A stretch of DNA of 64,000 nt from assembly GCF_016820245.1 (NCBI RefSeq), contig NZ_JAFCAR010000004.1, positions 186,001 to 250,000 on the forward strand, written 5' to 3'. Position 1 is the first letter of the stretch, and every line of letters starts with the position of its first letter. Shown here piece after piece: positions 16,879 to 28,004 of the stretch. Origin of the DNA: Jannaschia sp. Os4 (GTDB lineage Bacteria > Pseudomonadota > Alphaproteobacteria > Rhodobacterales > Rhodobacteraceae). A program made the position numbers and the translations under genes. The notes below the pieces were generated by a model. That model saw only the letters and a list, made by a program, of their open reading frames with translations. It was not told the DNA's origin and did not search any database.

Positions 16879-19575
16879 TTAGTCCGCGGCCCCCGCACGG
16901 GCCAGCGCTCGCGCGATCCGACCCGCCGCGTCGGCGCGGCGCGCGTCCGTCTCCGCCATCAGCGCGTCCGGTCCCGACATCCCGAGCCGGGCGGCCGCGA
17001 AGCGCAGCCCCTCGGCCCCGTCCTCGGGGTCGGCGAGGCGCGCGAGCTGCCGAATCCGGGCCTCCCGCAGATGGGTGGCGGCCAGCGCCTCGCGGTCGGA
17101 CAGATCAAGCCAGCCCTCCTCCGCCAGCTGCGACGGCACGTCCCGCGCCGCGATCCGGCCGCAGAGCGCGTTGGCTTGGGCCGCCAGCTCCACGTCGCGG
17201 GGCCCGCCCGGCCCCTGCCCCGCCGCCGCCAGCCGCGCGCGCATCTCGGCGAGCCCCGCGAGGACCGCCGCGCGGTCGATCCGCGCGCCCTCCCCGACCT
17301 GCCCGAGCGCCTCCGCGCGCGCGGCCTCCGCGGCCGCCCTGGTCGCGTCGTCGCCCGCCACGGCCCGCGCGCGCGTCAGCGCGAGTAACTCCCAGACCCA
17401 CGCCTCCTCGGCCTGATACCGGCGGAACGCCGCGAGCGAGGTGGCCACGGGCCCCTGCCGCCCCGATGGGCGCAGGCGCAGGTCCGCCTCGTAGAGCCGC
17501 CCCTCGGCGGTGGGCGCCGTCAGCGCGGTGACGAGGCGCCGCGTCGCCTTGGCCGCCCACGCGGGGGGGCCGAGGGGCCGGGCGCCCTCGGACTCGCCCC
17601 CCCCCTCGAAGAGCACCACGAGGTCGAGGTCGGAGGCCGCCGTCATCGAGGCCGGCCCCAGCGACCCCATAGCCAGCACCGAGGTCCCGAGCCCAGGGAT
17701 GCCCCCGTGCTGGTGCGCCACGTCCGCCTTCGCGGCGTCCCATGCGGCGCGCACGGTCGCCTCGGCCAGCGCGGCGTAGGCCCGGCCCGCGGCCCCGGTG
17801 TCGGCGAGGCCGCGCAGGAGATGCACACCGACGCGGAAATGCGCCTCCCGGTGCCAGCGGCGCAGCCCGTCGAGCGCCTGCTCGAAGTCGCCCCCGGCGG
17901 CGGCGCGGGCCTGCGCCGTCAGCACCGGCACCCCCGGGAGGGGATCGAAGAAGGAGCCGTCGAGCACCGCGTCGAGCACCCGGCTGTTGCCGCCGAGGAA
18001 CCGCGCCAAGGGGGCCGAGGCGGAGGCGACGTCGATCACGAGGTCCACCAGCGCGGGGTTCGCCTCGAACAGCGCCATGACCTGCACCCCGGCGGGCAGG
18101 CCCCGGAGGAACCCGTCGAAGGCCGCCGCCGCCGCCTCGGGCTGGGGCGCGCCGGCGAGGCGGGAGAGCAGCATGGGGCGAAGGCGATCGAGCGCGGCGC
18201 GGGCCCGGTCGGACCGGAAGGCCGGATAGGTGTCCCAGCGGGCGGCGACGGCGGGGTCGAGGGTGGTCGGCGGGGGCGCGGCCGGGGCGGGACGGAAGAA
18301 GGGATCGACGACCTCCGCGACCGCCTCCATCCGCGCGGCGAGCGTCGCCTCGAACCCCGGGTCGCCCAAGAGGCAGCCGAGCCGCCGCAGCCCCTCCTCG
18401 CCGTCCGGGATGCGATGGGTCTGCGCGTCCCGCCGCATCTGCAGGCGGTGCTCGACGTCCCGAAGCAAGGGATAGGCCGCGCGGAGCGGTCCCGCCGCCG
18501 CCGCCTTCACCAGCCCCGCCGCCTCGAGCCGGTCGAGCGCGTCCAGCGTCCCCCGCACGCGCAGCGACGGATCCCGCCCCCCGGCCACGATCTGATGGGT
18601 CTGGGCGAAGAACTCGATCTCGCGGATGCCGCCGCGCCCCAGCTTGGCGTCCCGGCCCGGAACGCCGGTGTCGACGGGCGCGTGCGCGTCGCGGATGGCG
18701 AGGCGCATCGCGTGCGCGTCCTCGATCGCCGCGAAGTCCAGATGCCGCCGCCACACGAACGGCGCCATGCGCGCGATGAACGCCTCGCCGCCCGCGACGT
18801 CGCCCGCGCAGGCCCGCGCCTTGATCCAAGCCGCGCGCTCCCACGTCCGGCCCATCGCCTCGTAGTAGCGCTCCGCCGTCTCCATCGGCAGCACGAGGGG
18901 CGTCGAGGCGGGGTCGGGCCGCAGCCTGAGGTCGGTGCGCAGGACGTAGCCCTCGGGGGTCGTCCGCGACAGCGTGGCCACCATCGCGCGCGCGGCCGCC
19001 ACGTGGGCGGAGCGCACCGCGGCGTAGTCGGGCGGGTCGTGTCGCCCCTCGTCGAACAGGAGGATGAGGTCCACGTCGGAGGAGTAGTTCAGCTCCCCCG
19101 CCCCCATCTTCCCCATCGCGATCACCGCGGGGCCCGGATCGTCGGCGGGCAGGCGCCCCCGCGCGATCTGGGCGGCGACCGCCGGACGCAGGGCGGCGGA
19201 CACGGCGGCATCGGCGAAGGCGGTGAGCGCCAGCGTCGTCTCGGCGAGGGACCATGCGCCGCCGAGGTCGCAGAGCGCCGCGAGCAGGTGCATCCGCCGC
19301 TTCGCGCGGCGGAGCGGAGCGTCGGGGGGGCCGTCGATCGCGTCGATCCCCCCGAGCAGGGTCGACAGTTCGGCATCCGGGTCCGCGTCCCACAGGGCGC
19401 GGACCCACTCGCCCTCGACCCGCAGGAGGCCCGCGAGATAGGGCGCGGACCCCGCCGTCCCCTCGACCAGCGCCCGCGCCTCCGGCGGTGGCGCGAGCGT
19501 CGCGACGGCGTCCCGCCCCGCCTCCGGATCGAAGGGCAGCGGCGCGCGGGTGAGGCGGGAGAGGAGGTTGCCCAT
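16879..19575 (-). CDS. glnE: Bifunctional glutamine synthetase adenylyltransferase/deadenylylase
   Basis: About 898 residues from the ATG at 19575 (a GTG at 19593 is an alternative). Two nucleotidyltransferase domains are visible: the first has MGKMGAGELNYSSDVDLILL with Asp167 and Asp169 (read in two parts), the second has MGSLGPASMTAASDLDLVVL about 480 residues later. Each is followed by its GlnD/PII-uridylyltransferase-like helical domain. GlnE adenylylates glutamine synthetase when nitrogen is plentiful and removes AMP when it is scarce, under control of PII. The N-terminal domain carries deadenylylase and the C-terminal domain adenylylase activity. Its start is divergent from the YbaK-type gene with 27 bp between. 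Confidence 0.93.
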   Translation of the reverse strand: MGNLLSRLTRAPLPFDPEAGRDAVATLAPPPEARALVEGTAGSAPYLAGLLRVEGEWVRALWDADPDAELSTLLGGIDAIDGPPDAPLRRAKRRMHLLAALCDLGGAWSLAETTLALTAFADAAVSAALRPAVAAQIARGRLPADDPGPAVIAMGKMGAGELNYSSDVDLILLFDEGRHDPPDYAAVRSAHVAAARAMVATLSRTTPEGYVLRTDLRLRPDPASTPLVLPMETAERYYEAMGRTWERAAWIKARACAGDVAGGEAFIARMAPFVWRRHLDFAAIEDAHAMRLAIRDAHAPVDTGVPGRDAKLGRGGIREIEFFAQTHQIVAGGRDPSLRVRGTLDALDRLEAAGLVKAAAAGPLRAAYPLLRDVEHRLQMRRDAQTHRIPDGEEGLRRLGCLLGDPGFEATLAARMEAVAEVVDPFFRPAPAAPPPTTLDPAVAARWDTYPAFRSDRARAALDRLRPMLLSRLAGAPQPEAAAAAFDGFLRGLPAGVQVMALFEANPALVDLVIDVASASAPLARFLGGNSRVLDAVLDGSFFDPLPGVPVLTAQARAAAGGDFEQALDGLRRWHREAHFRVGVHLLRGLADTGAAGRAYAALAEATVRAAWDAAKADVAHQHGGIPGLGTSVLAMGSLGPASMTAASDLDLVVLFEGGGESEGARPLGPPAWAAKATRRLVTALTAPTAEGRLYEADLRLRPSGRQGPVATSLAAFRRYQAEEAWVWELLALTRARAVAGDDATRAAAEAARAEALGQVGEGARIDRAAVLAGLAEMRARLAAAGQGPGGPRDVELAAQANALCGRIAARDVPSQLAEEGWLDLSDREALAATHLREARIRQLARLADPEDGAEGLRFAAARLGMSGPDALMAETDARRADAAGRIARALARAGAAD

Positions 19576-19602
19576 CGTCCCACGGTCGGGCACCGACGCG
19601 CC

Positions 19603-20067
19603 ATGAGCAAGAGCCTGAAGCGCGTGGCCACCACCCTAGAGAAGGCCGGGATCGACGCCCGCCCCGTCGAGATGCCCGGCGAGACACGTACGGCCGCGCA
19701 GGCCGCCTCCGCCGTCGACTGCGCGCTGGACCAGATCGCCAAGTCGATCATCTTCGGCGCGGGCGACGGCTGCGCGCTGTTCGTGACGGCGGGCGGCAAC
19801 CGGGTGGACCCTGCACGGGCCTCGGCCCTCGCAGGGACGGCCCTCGCCCGCGCGGACGCGGACACGGTGCGGCGGGTGACCGGCTTCGCCATCGGGGGTG
19901 TCTCGCCGGTGGGGCACCTTACGCCCTCTCTCGTCTGGCTGGACCGGCGGCTCCTCGACTTCGACGTGGTCTGGGCGGCGGCGGGGACGCCGCGCCACGT
20001 TTTCCCCATCGCCCCCGGCGACCTCGTCCGGCTCGCGGGCGCGGAGGTCGCCGAGTTCGCCGCCTAG
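19603..20067 (+). CDS. YbaK/EbsC-family aminoacyl-tRNA deacylase
   Basis: The 154-residue protein has the YbaK/ProX fold: IAKSIIFGAGDGCALFVTAGGNRVD, with the conserved catalytic-region lysine in AKSIIF, and FAIGGVSPVGHL, the substrate loop typical of the family. Such proteins hydrolyse mischarged tRNAs (Cys-tRNA-Pro, Ala-tRNA-Pro and others) in trans. Substrate choice cannot be set from sequence. Its TAG stop shares CTAG with the convergent sufS stop. The window also carries alaS, whose editing function is related in purpose but not location. Confidence 0.85.
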   Translation: MSKSLKRVATTLEKAGIDARPVEMPGETRTAAQAASAVDCALDQIAKSIIFGAGDGCALFVTAGGNRVDPARASALAGTALARADADTVRRVTGFAIGGVSPVGHLTPSLVWLDRRLLDFDVVWAAAGTPRHVFPIAPGDLVRLAGAEVAEFAA

Positions 20068-21284
20068 GCGAAGAGGTCGTGGCAGAGCTCCAGCGCGTCG
20101 ACCAGCACGTCCACCTCGTCGGTCGTGTTGTAGACGCCGAAGGACGCACGGCAGGTCGCGGCGACGCCGAGATGGTCCATCAGGGGCGCGGCGCAATGCT
20201 GCCCCGCCCGGACCGCGACGCCCTTCTTGTCGAGCACCGTCGAGATGTCGTGCGCGTGCGCCGCCCCCTCCAAGGTGAAGGAGTAGATCGCCCCCTTGCC
20301 CGGCGCGTCGCCTTGCACCTGTAGCCAGTTGAGGCCGGCGAGGCGGTCGCGCGCGTAGTCGCGCAGCCCCGCCTCGTGCATGGCGATGGCGTCGAGGCCG
20401 ACCTCCATCATCCACTCCAGCGCGGCGCCCAGCCCGATGGTCTGCACGATGCCCGGCGTCCCCGCCTCGAACTTCATCGGCGGGTCGTTCCACGTGACGG
20501 TCTCGCGCGTCACCTCGCGGATCATGTCGCCGCCGCCGAGGAAGGGGCGCATCTCGGCCATCCGCTCGGGGCGGATGAAGATCGCGCCGGACCCCGACGG
20601 GCCGTAGGTCTTGTGGCCGGTGAAGGCATAGAAGTCGCAGCCGATCTCGGAGACGTCGACGGACAGGTGCACGGCGGCCTGCGATCCGTCCACGAGCACG
20701 GGGACGCCGCGCTCGCGCGCGCCGTCGCAGATCGCCTTCACGTCCACCACGGTGCCCAGCACGTTGGACATGTGCGTCACCGCGATCAGCCTCGTCTGGC
20801 CGGTCACGGCCGCCAGCACCTTCTCCGGATCGAGCGACCCGTCGGCCTCGGGCTCCACCCAGACGAGCTTCACCCCCTGCCGCTCGCGCAGGAGGTGCCA
20901 CGGCACGATGTTGGCGTGGTGCTCCAGCACGGAGAGCACGATCTCGTCGCCCGCCTCCATGCGCGGCGCGGCCCAGCCGTAGGAGACGAGGTTGATCCCC
21001 TCCGTCGTGCCCGACGTGAACACGATCTGATCCTCCGACGGCGCGCCGAGGAAGCGGGCGACCGTGCCGCGCACCGCCTCGTAGTTCTCCGTCGAGATGG
21101 TCGAGAGCGTGTGCAGCCCGCGATGCACGTTGGAATACTCCTCCGCATAGGCGCGCTGGATCGTGTCGAGCACGACCTGCGGCTTCTGCGCCGAGGCCCC
21201 GTTGTCGAGGTAGACCAGCGGCTTGCCGTTCACCTCGCGGGACAGGATCGGGAACTGCGCGCGGATGGCGGCGACGTCGAGCAT
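20064..21284 (-). CDS. sufS: Cysteine desulfurase SufS (group II)
   Basis: The 406-residue PLP enzyme releases sulfur from cysteine for Fe-S cluster assembly. Lys225 in FTGHKTYGPSGSG binds PLP and Cys364 in RAGQHCAAP is the persulfide cysteine; the short loop around it (no SSGK insert) marks the SufS group. It is the last gene of the suf operon in the window, 10 bp after the preceding Yip1-like gene. A second, NifS-type desulfurase is encoded at the start of the operon. SufE, SufT and SufA, often found after sufS in relatives, are not here: the next gene is convergent. Confidence 0.95.
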   Translation of the reverse strand: MLDVAAIRAQFPILSREVNGKPLVYLDNGASAQKPQVVLDTIQRAYAEEYSNVHRGLHTLSTISTENYEAVRGTVARFLGAPSEDQIVFTSGTTEGINLVSYGWAAPRMEAGDEIVLSVLEHHANIVPWHLLRERQGVKLVWVEPEADGSLDPEKVLAAVTGQTRLIAVTHMSNVLGTVVDVKAICDGARERGVPVLVDGSQAAVHLSVDVSEIGCDFYAFTGHKTYGPSGSGAIFIRPERMAEMRPFLGGGDMIREVTRETVTWNDPPMKFEAGTPGIVQTIGLGAALEWMMEVGLDAIAMHEAGLRDYARDRLAGLNWLQVQGDAPGKGAIYSFTLEGAAHAHDISTVLDKKGVAVRAGQHCAAPLMDHLGVAATCRASFGVYNTTDEVDVLVDALELCHDLFA

Positions 21285-21294
21285 GGGCGGGATC

Positions 21295-21882
21295 CTAGTT
21301 GACGGGCTCGGTGGACGGCCCGAGGCCGAGGAACGCCAGCACGAGGCTGAACGCCGAGAAGAGGGAGATGGCGACGAGCAGCGTGACGCCCATCACCCGG
21401 ACCGGGCTGCTGAACCCGTGCAGGACCATCGCGAAGCGCGTGAACCACCACAAGGCGAGGCCGACCCCGACGAGCCATACGAGCGACGAGAGCGCGGGGG
21501 CGCCGAGGAGCGCGAACTGCAGCACCTGCACCCCGATCAGCATCCCCTGCAGCCACACCACGAGCGACAGCGCCCCACGCGCGTCGCCGGCGCCCCCGAA
21601 GGTCCGCCCCACCCGCCACAGCGAGAAGGCGGTGAACCACAGGATCGCGATCTCGATCCCCGCCGTCACGAAGGGCCAGCGCAGCGCCGGCATGATCGCC
21701 TCGGGCGGCACCCCCTGCGCGCGGAAGGCGAGGTGGGACAGGACGGCGGAGATGCAGGCGACCGCGATCAGCGCGGACCACTGCACGTCCTGCGTCCACT
21801 GGCGCGCGAGGATGTCGCGCGCCGCCGCGTCCGGGTCGCGCACCGTGACGGCCGCGAGAGTGGAGAGGGGGAGGTCCGTCAC
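21295..21882 (-). CDS. Yip1-like polytopic membrane protein (second of a pair)
   Basis: The 195-residue protein starts with GTG at 21882, overlapping the previous gene as GTGA. About five hydrophobic segments are visible (e.g. WSALIAVACISAVLSHLAF, FVTAGIEIAILWFTAFSLW, LVWLVGVGLALWWFTRFAMV, VMGVTLLVAISLFSAFSLVL). Pattern and size fit the YIP1 family of bacterial membrane proteins, whose function is unknown. It sits inside the suf operon between sufD and sufS, next to a related 187-residue gene, so both are co-transcribed with Fe-S assembly genes. No metal-binding cluster of cysteines is present. Confidence 0.75.
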   Translation of the reverse strand: MTDLPLSTLAAVTVRDPDAAARDILARQWTQDVQWSALIAVACISAVLSHLAFRAQGVPPEAIMPALRWPFVTAGIEIAILWFTAFSLWRVGRTFGGAGDARGALSLVVWLQGMLIGVQVLQFALLGAPALSSLVWLVGVGLALWWFTRFAMVLHGFSSPVRVMGVTLLVAISLFSAFSLVLAFLGLGPSTEPVN

Positions 21883-22442
21883 GCGGGCACCCCCCGCTCG
21901 GCGACGTAGAGCGAGTTGATCCAAACCCAGAGGAACACGCAGGCCGTGAGGACCGCGACGAAGGCAGCCTCGGGCCCCTCGCCGACCAGCCCGGTCGTCA
22001 GGCCCGTCAGCAGCAGCCCCGGCACCGCGACGAGCGCGGCCCAGAACAGCGCGATCCGCGCGCCGAGGCCCGTCCCGCGCCCGCCCGCCAGCTTGGCGAG
22101 GAGATGCGACGCCCATGCCACGACGTAGAGCAGGATCGGCACCACGAAGAGCCACGACATCAGCGCGCCGGACATCAGCGCCTCGAACTTCGCCTGCGTC
22201 AGGTCGGCGGGCACCTGCATGATGCGCGCCTCGCCGGCCTCCGCCACGATGGCCGCCTCGAACTCCGGATCGGAAGCGCGCGCGCGCCGCTGGAGCCCGG
22301 GCAGCGTCGACGCGAAGCCGAGGACGCTCGCCACCGCGACGTACACGAAGGCCACGCGCTCGTCGGGGCGGCGGGCGAGCTTTTCGGCCATCACCGTCGC
22401 GGGCCTGACCCACGCGCGCGGAATGTCCGTGGCGACGCTCAC
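21879..22442 (-). CDS. Yip1-like polytopic membrane protein (first of a pair)
   Basis: The 187-residue protein has four to five predicted membrane spans (FVYVAVASVLGFASTLPGL, SWLFVVPILLYVVAWASHLL, LFWAALVAVPGLLLTGLTTG, FVAVLTACVFLWVWINSLYV). A charged segment rich in Glu/Ala follows span 1. It overlaps sufD (22439) by 4 nt and the next Yip1-like gene by 4 nt, so the three are translationally linked. I recall similar Yip1-type genes in suf operons of other Rhodobacterales, but no function is assigned; a role in iron, sulfur or cluster handling at the membrane is speculation. Confidence 0.75.
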   Translation of the reverse strand: MSVATDIPRAWVRPATVMAEKLARRPDERVAFVYVAVASVLGFASTLPGLQRRARASDPEFEAAIVAEAGEARIMQVPADLTQAKFEALMSGALMSWLFVVPILLYVVAWASHLLAKLAGGRGTGLGARIALFWAALVAVPGLLLTGLTTGLVGEGPEAAFVAVLTACVFLWVWINSLYVAERGVPA

Positions 22443-23682
22443 GCCGCGAGCCAGCCTTCCAGATGCTCCAAGAGCCGCTCCTGCAGGCCCGCGTCGTCTA
22501 CCTCCTCCACCGCCTCGGCGAGGAAGGACAGGACGAGCATCGCCACCGCCCGCGCCTCGGGCACCCCGCGCGAGCGCAGGTAGAACAGCGCCGTCTCGTC
22601 GATCGCGCCCGTGGTGGACCCGTGCGAGCAGGCCACGTCGTCGGCGTAGATCTCTAACTCCGGCTTCGCGAGGAACACCGCGTCGTCGTCGAGCAGGAGC
22701 GACTGGCTGATCTGGTAGCCATCGGTCTTCTGCGCGCCCTCCTTCACGAGGATCTTGCCTTGGAACACGCCGGTGGCACCGGAGCGGAGGACCTTCTTGT
22801 AGACCTGCCGGCTCTCGCAGCGCAGCGCGCCGTGGGTGACGAAGACCGTGTCGTCGTGATGCACGCGACCCTCGCCCACCACCGCGCCCGCCAACGTGGC
22901 GGCGGCATCGTCACCCGTGAACTCGACGGTGGATTCGTTGCGCGTCAGCGTCCCGTTCCGCGCCATCGCGAAGGAGCGCAGCGTCGCCTCGGCGCCCAGC
23001 CGCGCGAAGAGGTGCGCGTTGAGGTGGCGGTCGTCGCCCCCGTCCACGCGCAGGTGGTGGAGCACGCCGCCCTCGGCCACGTCGACCTCGATTGCGGTGT
23101 TCGCCCGCGCGCCGGGCGTCCCGGTCTCGATCAGCGTCAGCGACGCGCCCGCCTCGACCTTCACGACGTGGTGCAGGATCGCGTCGCCCCGCCCCGCCAT
23201 GACGATCCGCACCGGCGTGCCCACCGGACCCGTCGCGCGGATCACGAGACCGTCCGTGGCGAAGGCGCTGTTCAGCGTGGCGAGGGGACGCAGCACGGGG
23301 CGCGACCCCGCCGCCTCCAGCGCGCCGTAGAGGTCCTTGGCCCAGTGGATGTCGGGCGCGCCCGCCTCGGCGAGGCGCTGCACCTCCAGCCCCTCGGGCA
23401 AGCTCGGCAGGTCGCCCCCGACGCCGTCCGTCACGGTGATCGTCACCGCGTCCAGCCCGTCGAACGGATCGCCCGCGTCGACGTCGGCCCCCTCCGGCGC
23501 CTCCACCCGCGTCAGCGCGCGCGGATCGGTGTAGCGCCAGTACTCGTCGCGCCGCACCGGCAGGCCCACGGCGCCTAGCCGCGCCAGCGCATCCTTGCGG
23601 GCGCGGCCCAGCCAGCCGCCGCCCTCCGGCATGGAGAGCGCCGACAGCCGGTCGTCCAGCGCGGTCTTGTGCGCGTCCGCCA

Positions 23683-23683
<1 letters not shown>
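22439..23683 (-). CDS. sufD: Fe-S cluster assembly scaffold protein SufD
   Basis: The 414-residue protein begins at the ATG at 23683 (MADAHKTALDDRL), which overlaps the sufC stop as TGATG. RRDEYWRYTDPRAL near residue 43 is the SufD N-terminal motif, and the C-terminal beta-helix core includes GVFQGKILVKEGAQKTDGYQ, ADDVACSHGSTTGAIDE and FYLRSRG, shared with SufB. SufD forms the SufBC2D complex on which clusters are built and helps in iron entry. Placement between sufC and the Yip1-like genes supports the name. Confidence 0.95.
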
Positions 23684-24438
<755 letters not shown>

Positions 24439-24473
24439 CTCTTCCATCCTGTCAGTGCCTTGCGGCGCGTCCT

Positions 24474-24758
24474 TCACCTACGGAAGCGGACCAGATCGCC
24501 CCGCGCCTCCGCCGCCGCCATGCGCCGCGCGACCTCGGCGCGGTAGGCGGCCTCCATCTCCTGCGCGGACGGCCCCGCGCGCTCCATCTCGCGCCGCTCC
24601 AGCGCGTTTATCGCCAGCGCGAACCCGGCGGGTCCGATCACCAGCCCGGCCCACGCCATCACGTAGCGCGCGCCGTCCCAGAGCAGCAGGTCCACCAGCC
24701 CGCCCCAGACCGCGCCGATCACCAGCGCCGGCAGGATCAGGCGGACCCCCAACTTCAC
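24474..24758 (-). CDS. Small membrane protein in the suf operon, unknown function
   Basis: The 94-residue product starts at the ATG at 24758 ([15 protein letters not shown]) and has two hydrophobic segments (about 5-25 and 33-53) followed by a charged cytoplasmic helix ([20 protein letters not shown]). It overlaps the ybjQ-like gene upstream by 4 nt, and its stop overlaps a possible GTG start for sufC. No family was recognised. A hypothetical gene just before sufC is a common feature of alphaproteobacterial suf operons, but conservation of this sequence cannot be tested here. Confidence 0.65.
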   Translation of the reverse strand: MKLGVRLILPALVIGAVWGGLVDLLLWDGARYVMAWAGLVIGPAGFALAINALERREMERAGPSAQEMEAAYRAEVARRMAAAEARGDLVRFRR

Positions 24759-25075
24759 TCGACCGTCACCGCCGTTCCCGAGGCCGAGACCATCATCATG
24801 CCCCCGTCCTTGCCGACCACCTCGTAGTCGAGGTCGACGCCTACGACGGCGTTGCCCCCCATCGCGGCGGCCCGCTGCTCCATCTCGCGCAGGGCGACCT
24901 CGCGCGCCTCCTGCAACGACTTCTCGTAGGCGCCAGAGCGTCCGCCCACGATGTCCGTGATTCCCGCGAAGAAGTCGCGCACCACGTTCGCCCCGAGGAT
25001 CGCCTCGCCGACGACGATGCCGTGGTAGGCGGCGATGCAGTGCCCTTCGAGCGTGGGGGTGGTGGTGGAGATCAT
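24755..25075 (-). CDS. YbjQ/UPF0145 family protein
   Basis: The ATG at 25075 gives 106 residues, the normal length of the YbjQ family: [14 protein letters not shown], then [33 protein letters not shown] (in pieces), and [19 protein letters not shown]. The family folds as a pentameric or decameric ring and is often described as putative heavy-metal binding, although the function is unproven. Here it lies inside the suf operon, between a small hypothetical gene and the 94-residue membrane protein. That context makes an iron or metal role attractive but only inferred. Confidence 0.88.
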   Translation of the reverse strand: MISTTTPTLEGHCIAAYHGIVVGEAILGANVVRDFFAGITDIVGGRSGAYEKSLQEAREVALREMEQRAAAMGGNAVVGVDLDYEVVGKDGGMMMVSASGTAVTVE

Positions 25076-25079
25076 CGCG

Positions 25080-25435
25080 TCACCTCGAACCTGTCCTCGC
25101 AACTTCGAACCGATCGAAAGCGCCGGCCGCACGGGCGGTCTCAACAGCCCGCTCAGTACGCGCGTTGGCCTCCTCACGGCGCGCTATCTCGCGGAGAGCA
25201 CGCCTGCGCGCGTCCCGCCGCCGTAAGACGGACTGGACGACATACGCCGAGGCCAAAGCCGTCGCCACTGCGCCCCCAAAGACCGCACCGCTTCCCACTA
25301 CGAGCGAAAGGACGACGCCAACGACGCCAACCAACGCACCAATGAGGGCGGCCACGCGGATCCCACCATCGTCGCGGACGGCCCGCCCCGCGACAATAGT
25401 CGAATGAATATGCGCCTCACCACCGGACGCCGCCA

Positions 25436-25436
<1 letters not shown>
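25080..25436 (-). CDS. Hypothetical membrane protein between sufB and ybjQ-like gene
   Basis: The ATG at 25436 overlaps the sufB stop (TGATG). The 118-residue product has a short N-terminus ([17 protein letters not shown]), two adjacent hydrophobic segments at about 28-63 ([20 protein letters not shown] and [18 protein letters not shown]), then a highly charged Arg/Glu helix, probably a coiled coil. No family was recognised. The coding sequence looks less G+C-rich than its neighbours, with third positions more often A/T, which suggests recent acquisition or weak constraint. Its position in the operon still implies co-transcription with sufB. Confidence 0.6.
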
Positions 25437-26956
<1,520 letters not shown>

Positions 26957-26960
26957 GCTC

Positions 26961-28004
26961 TCAGCTCCCCAACCGCTTCTCTCTCTGGCGCAGGAAGGCG
27001 GCCACGAACCGCTCCACCTCCGCCCGTTCCGTCGTCGGACCCAGCGAGACCCGGATGGCGCAGCGCGCCTCCTCCTCGCCGAGCCCCATCGCCCGCAGCA
27101 CCGCGCTCTCCCGGACCTTGCCCGAGGAGCAGGCCGACCCCGCCGAGACCGCGAACCCCGCGAGGTCCATGGCCATCACCTGCGTCTCCCCCTTCCAACC
27201 GGGGGTCACGAGGCAGGACGTGTTCGGCAACCGATGCGAATCCTTCCCGACTGATTTAGTCGGACTACCGGGGCCCTCAAGACTTGTTTCTAGAAAAGTT
27301 CTAAGTTCGGCAACCCGGTCCCACGCGCCGCGCTCGACGTCGCGCGACGCGGCCTCGGCCGCTGCCCCGAACCCCGCGATCCCGACGACGTTCTCGGTGC
27401 CCGACCGGCGCCCCATCTCCTGCCCCCCGCCCCGGATCGCCGCCGCGACGTCGAGCCCCCGCTTCAGGACGAGCGCGCCCACGCCCTTCGGGCCGCCCAG
27501 CTTGTGGGCGGAGACCAGCGCCATCTCCACGCGCGACCAGTCGAACGCGACCGGCACCTTGCCGAAGGCCTGCGTCATGTCGCTGACGGCCAGCCCGGCC
27601 GGAAGGTCCTGCATCACGCCCGTCTCGGAGTTCGCGGCCTGCACCGCCGCCCGCGCCGGGTCCGCCACCGCGACGCGGCCGCCCGCGTCGACCGCCAGCG
27701 ACCCGTCGCCCCATGCCGCAACGGCCTCGTGCTCGACCGGCGCGCTCGCCAAGCCGCGCCCCGCCATCGCCAGCGCCGCGGCCTCGGTGGCGCCCGACAC
27801 GAACACCACGTCCGCCGCCGCCGCGCCCATCGCCTCGGCCACCTGCGCGCGCGCCCGCTCGACCAGCGCCTTCGCCCCGCGCCCCTCGGCATGGACGGAG
27901 GACGGGTTCCCCGCGACGTCCATCGCCGCGACCATCGCGTCCCGCGCCTCGGGGCGGAGGGGCGCCGTCGCGTTCCAGTCGAGATAGGCCCGCGGCCCGC
28001 TCAC
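26961..28004 (-). CDS. Cysteine desulfurase, NifS/IscS group I
   Basis: The 347-residue PLP enzyme has Lys168 in [10 protein letters not shown] as the cofactor lysine and Cys292 in [11 protein letters not shown], inside the longer flexible loop that defines group I. It is somewhat shorter than IscS (about 400). It starts with GTG at 28004, overlapping the iscR stop. The pairing iscR - group I desulfurase - sufB is typical of Rhodobacterales. A stretch at 27233-27304, coding for the segment around [15 protein letters not shown], is strikingly A/T-rich for this genome and lies between 11-bp direct repeats. The catalytic parts are intact, so the protein should be active. Confidence 0.92.
   Translation of the reverse strand: MSGPRAYLDWNATAPLRPEARDAMVAAMDVAGNPSSVHAEGRGAKALVERARAQVAEAMGAAAADVVFVSGATEAAALAMAGRGLASAPVEHEAVAAWGDGSLAVDAGGRVAVADPARAAVQAANSETGVMQDLPAGLAVSDMTQAFGKVPVAFDWSRVEMALVSAHKLGGPKGVGALVLKRGLDVAAAIRGGGQEMGRRSGTENVVGIAGFGAAAEAASRDVERGAWDRVAELRTFLETSLEGPGSPTKSVGKDSHRLPNTSCLVTPGWKGETQVMAMDLAGFAVSAGSACSSGKVRESAVLRAMGLGEEEARCAIRVSLGPTTERAEVERFVAAFLRQREKRLGS
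27222..27315. repeat. 11-bp direct repeats bounding a low-G+C patch inside the NifS-type gene
   Basis: GTTCGGCAACC occurs at 27222-27232 and again at 27305-27315. The 72 bases between are about 47% G+C by hand count, against well over 65% in the flanking gene, and contain the hairpin CCGACT-GATTT-AGTCGG (27247-27263) and the odd run tctagaaaagttcta. The two repeats are read in different frames (83 bp apart), so this is not a clean in-frame duplication. It could mark gene conversion, an old insertion scar or simply a poorly constrained loop region. Confidence 0.55.

Noticed and set aside
14181-17531. Very long open frame on the plus strand (over 1100 codons) across the DAHP synthase, regulator and glnE genes
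   Set aside because: It is antisense to, or out of frame with, genes whose products match known families; its product is low-complexity Arg/Gly/Ala/Pro, the usual effect of high G+C.
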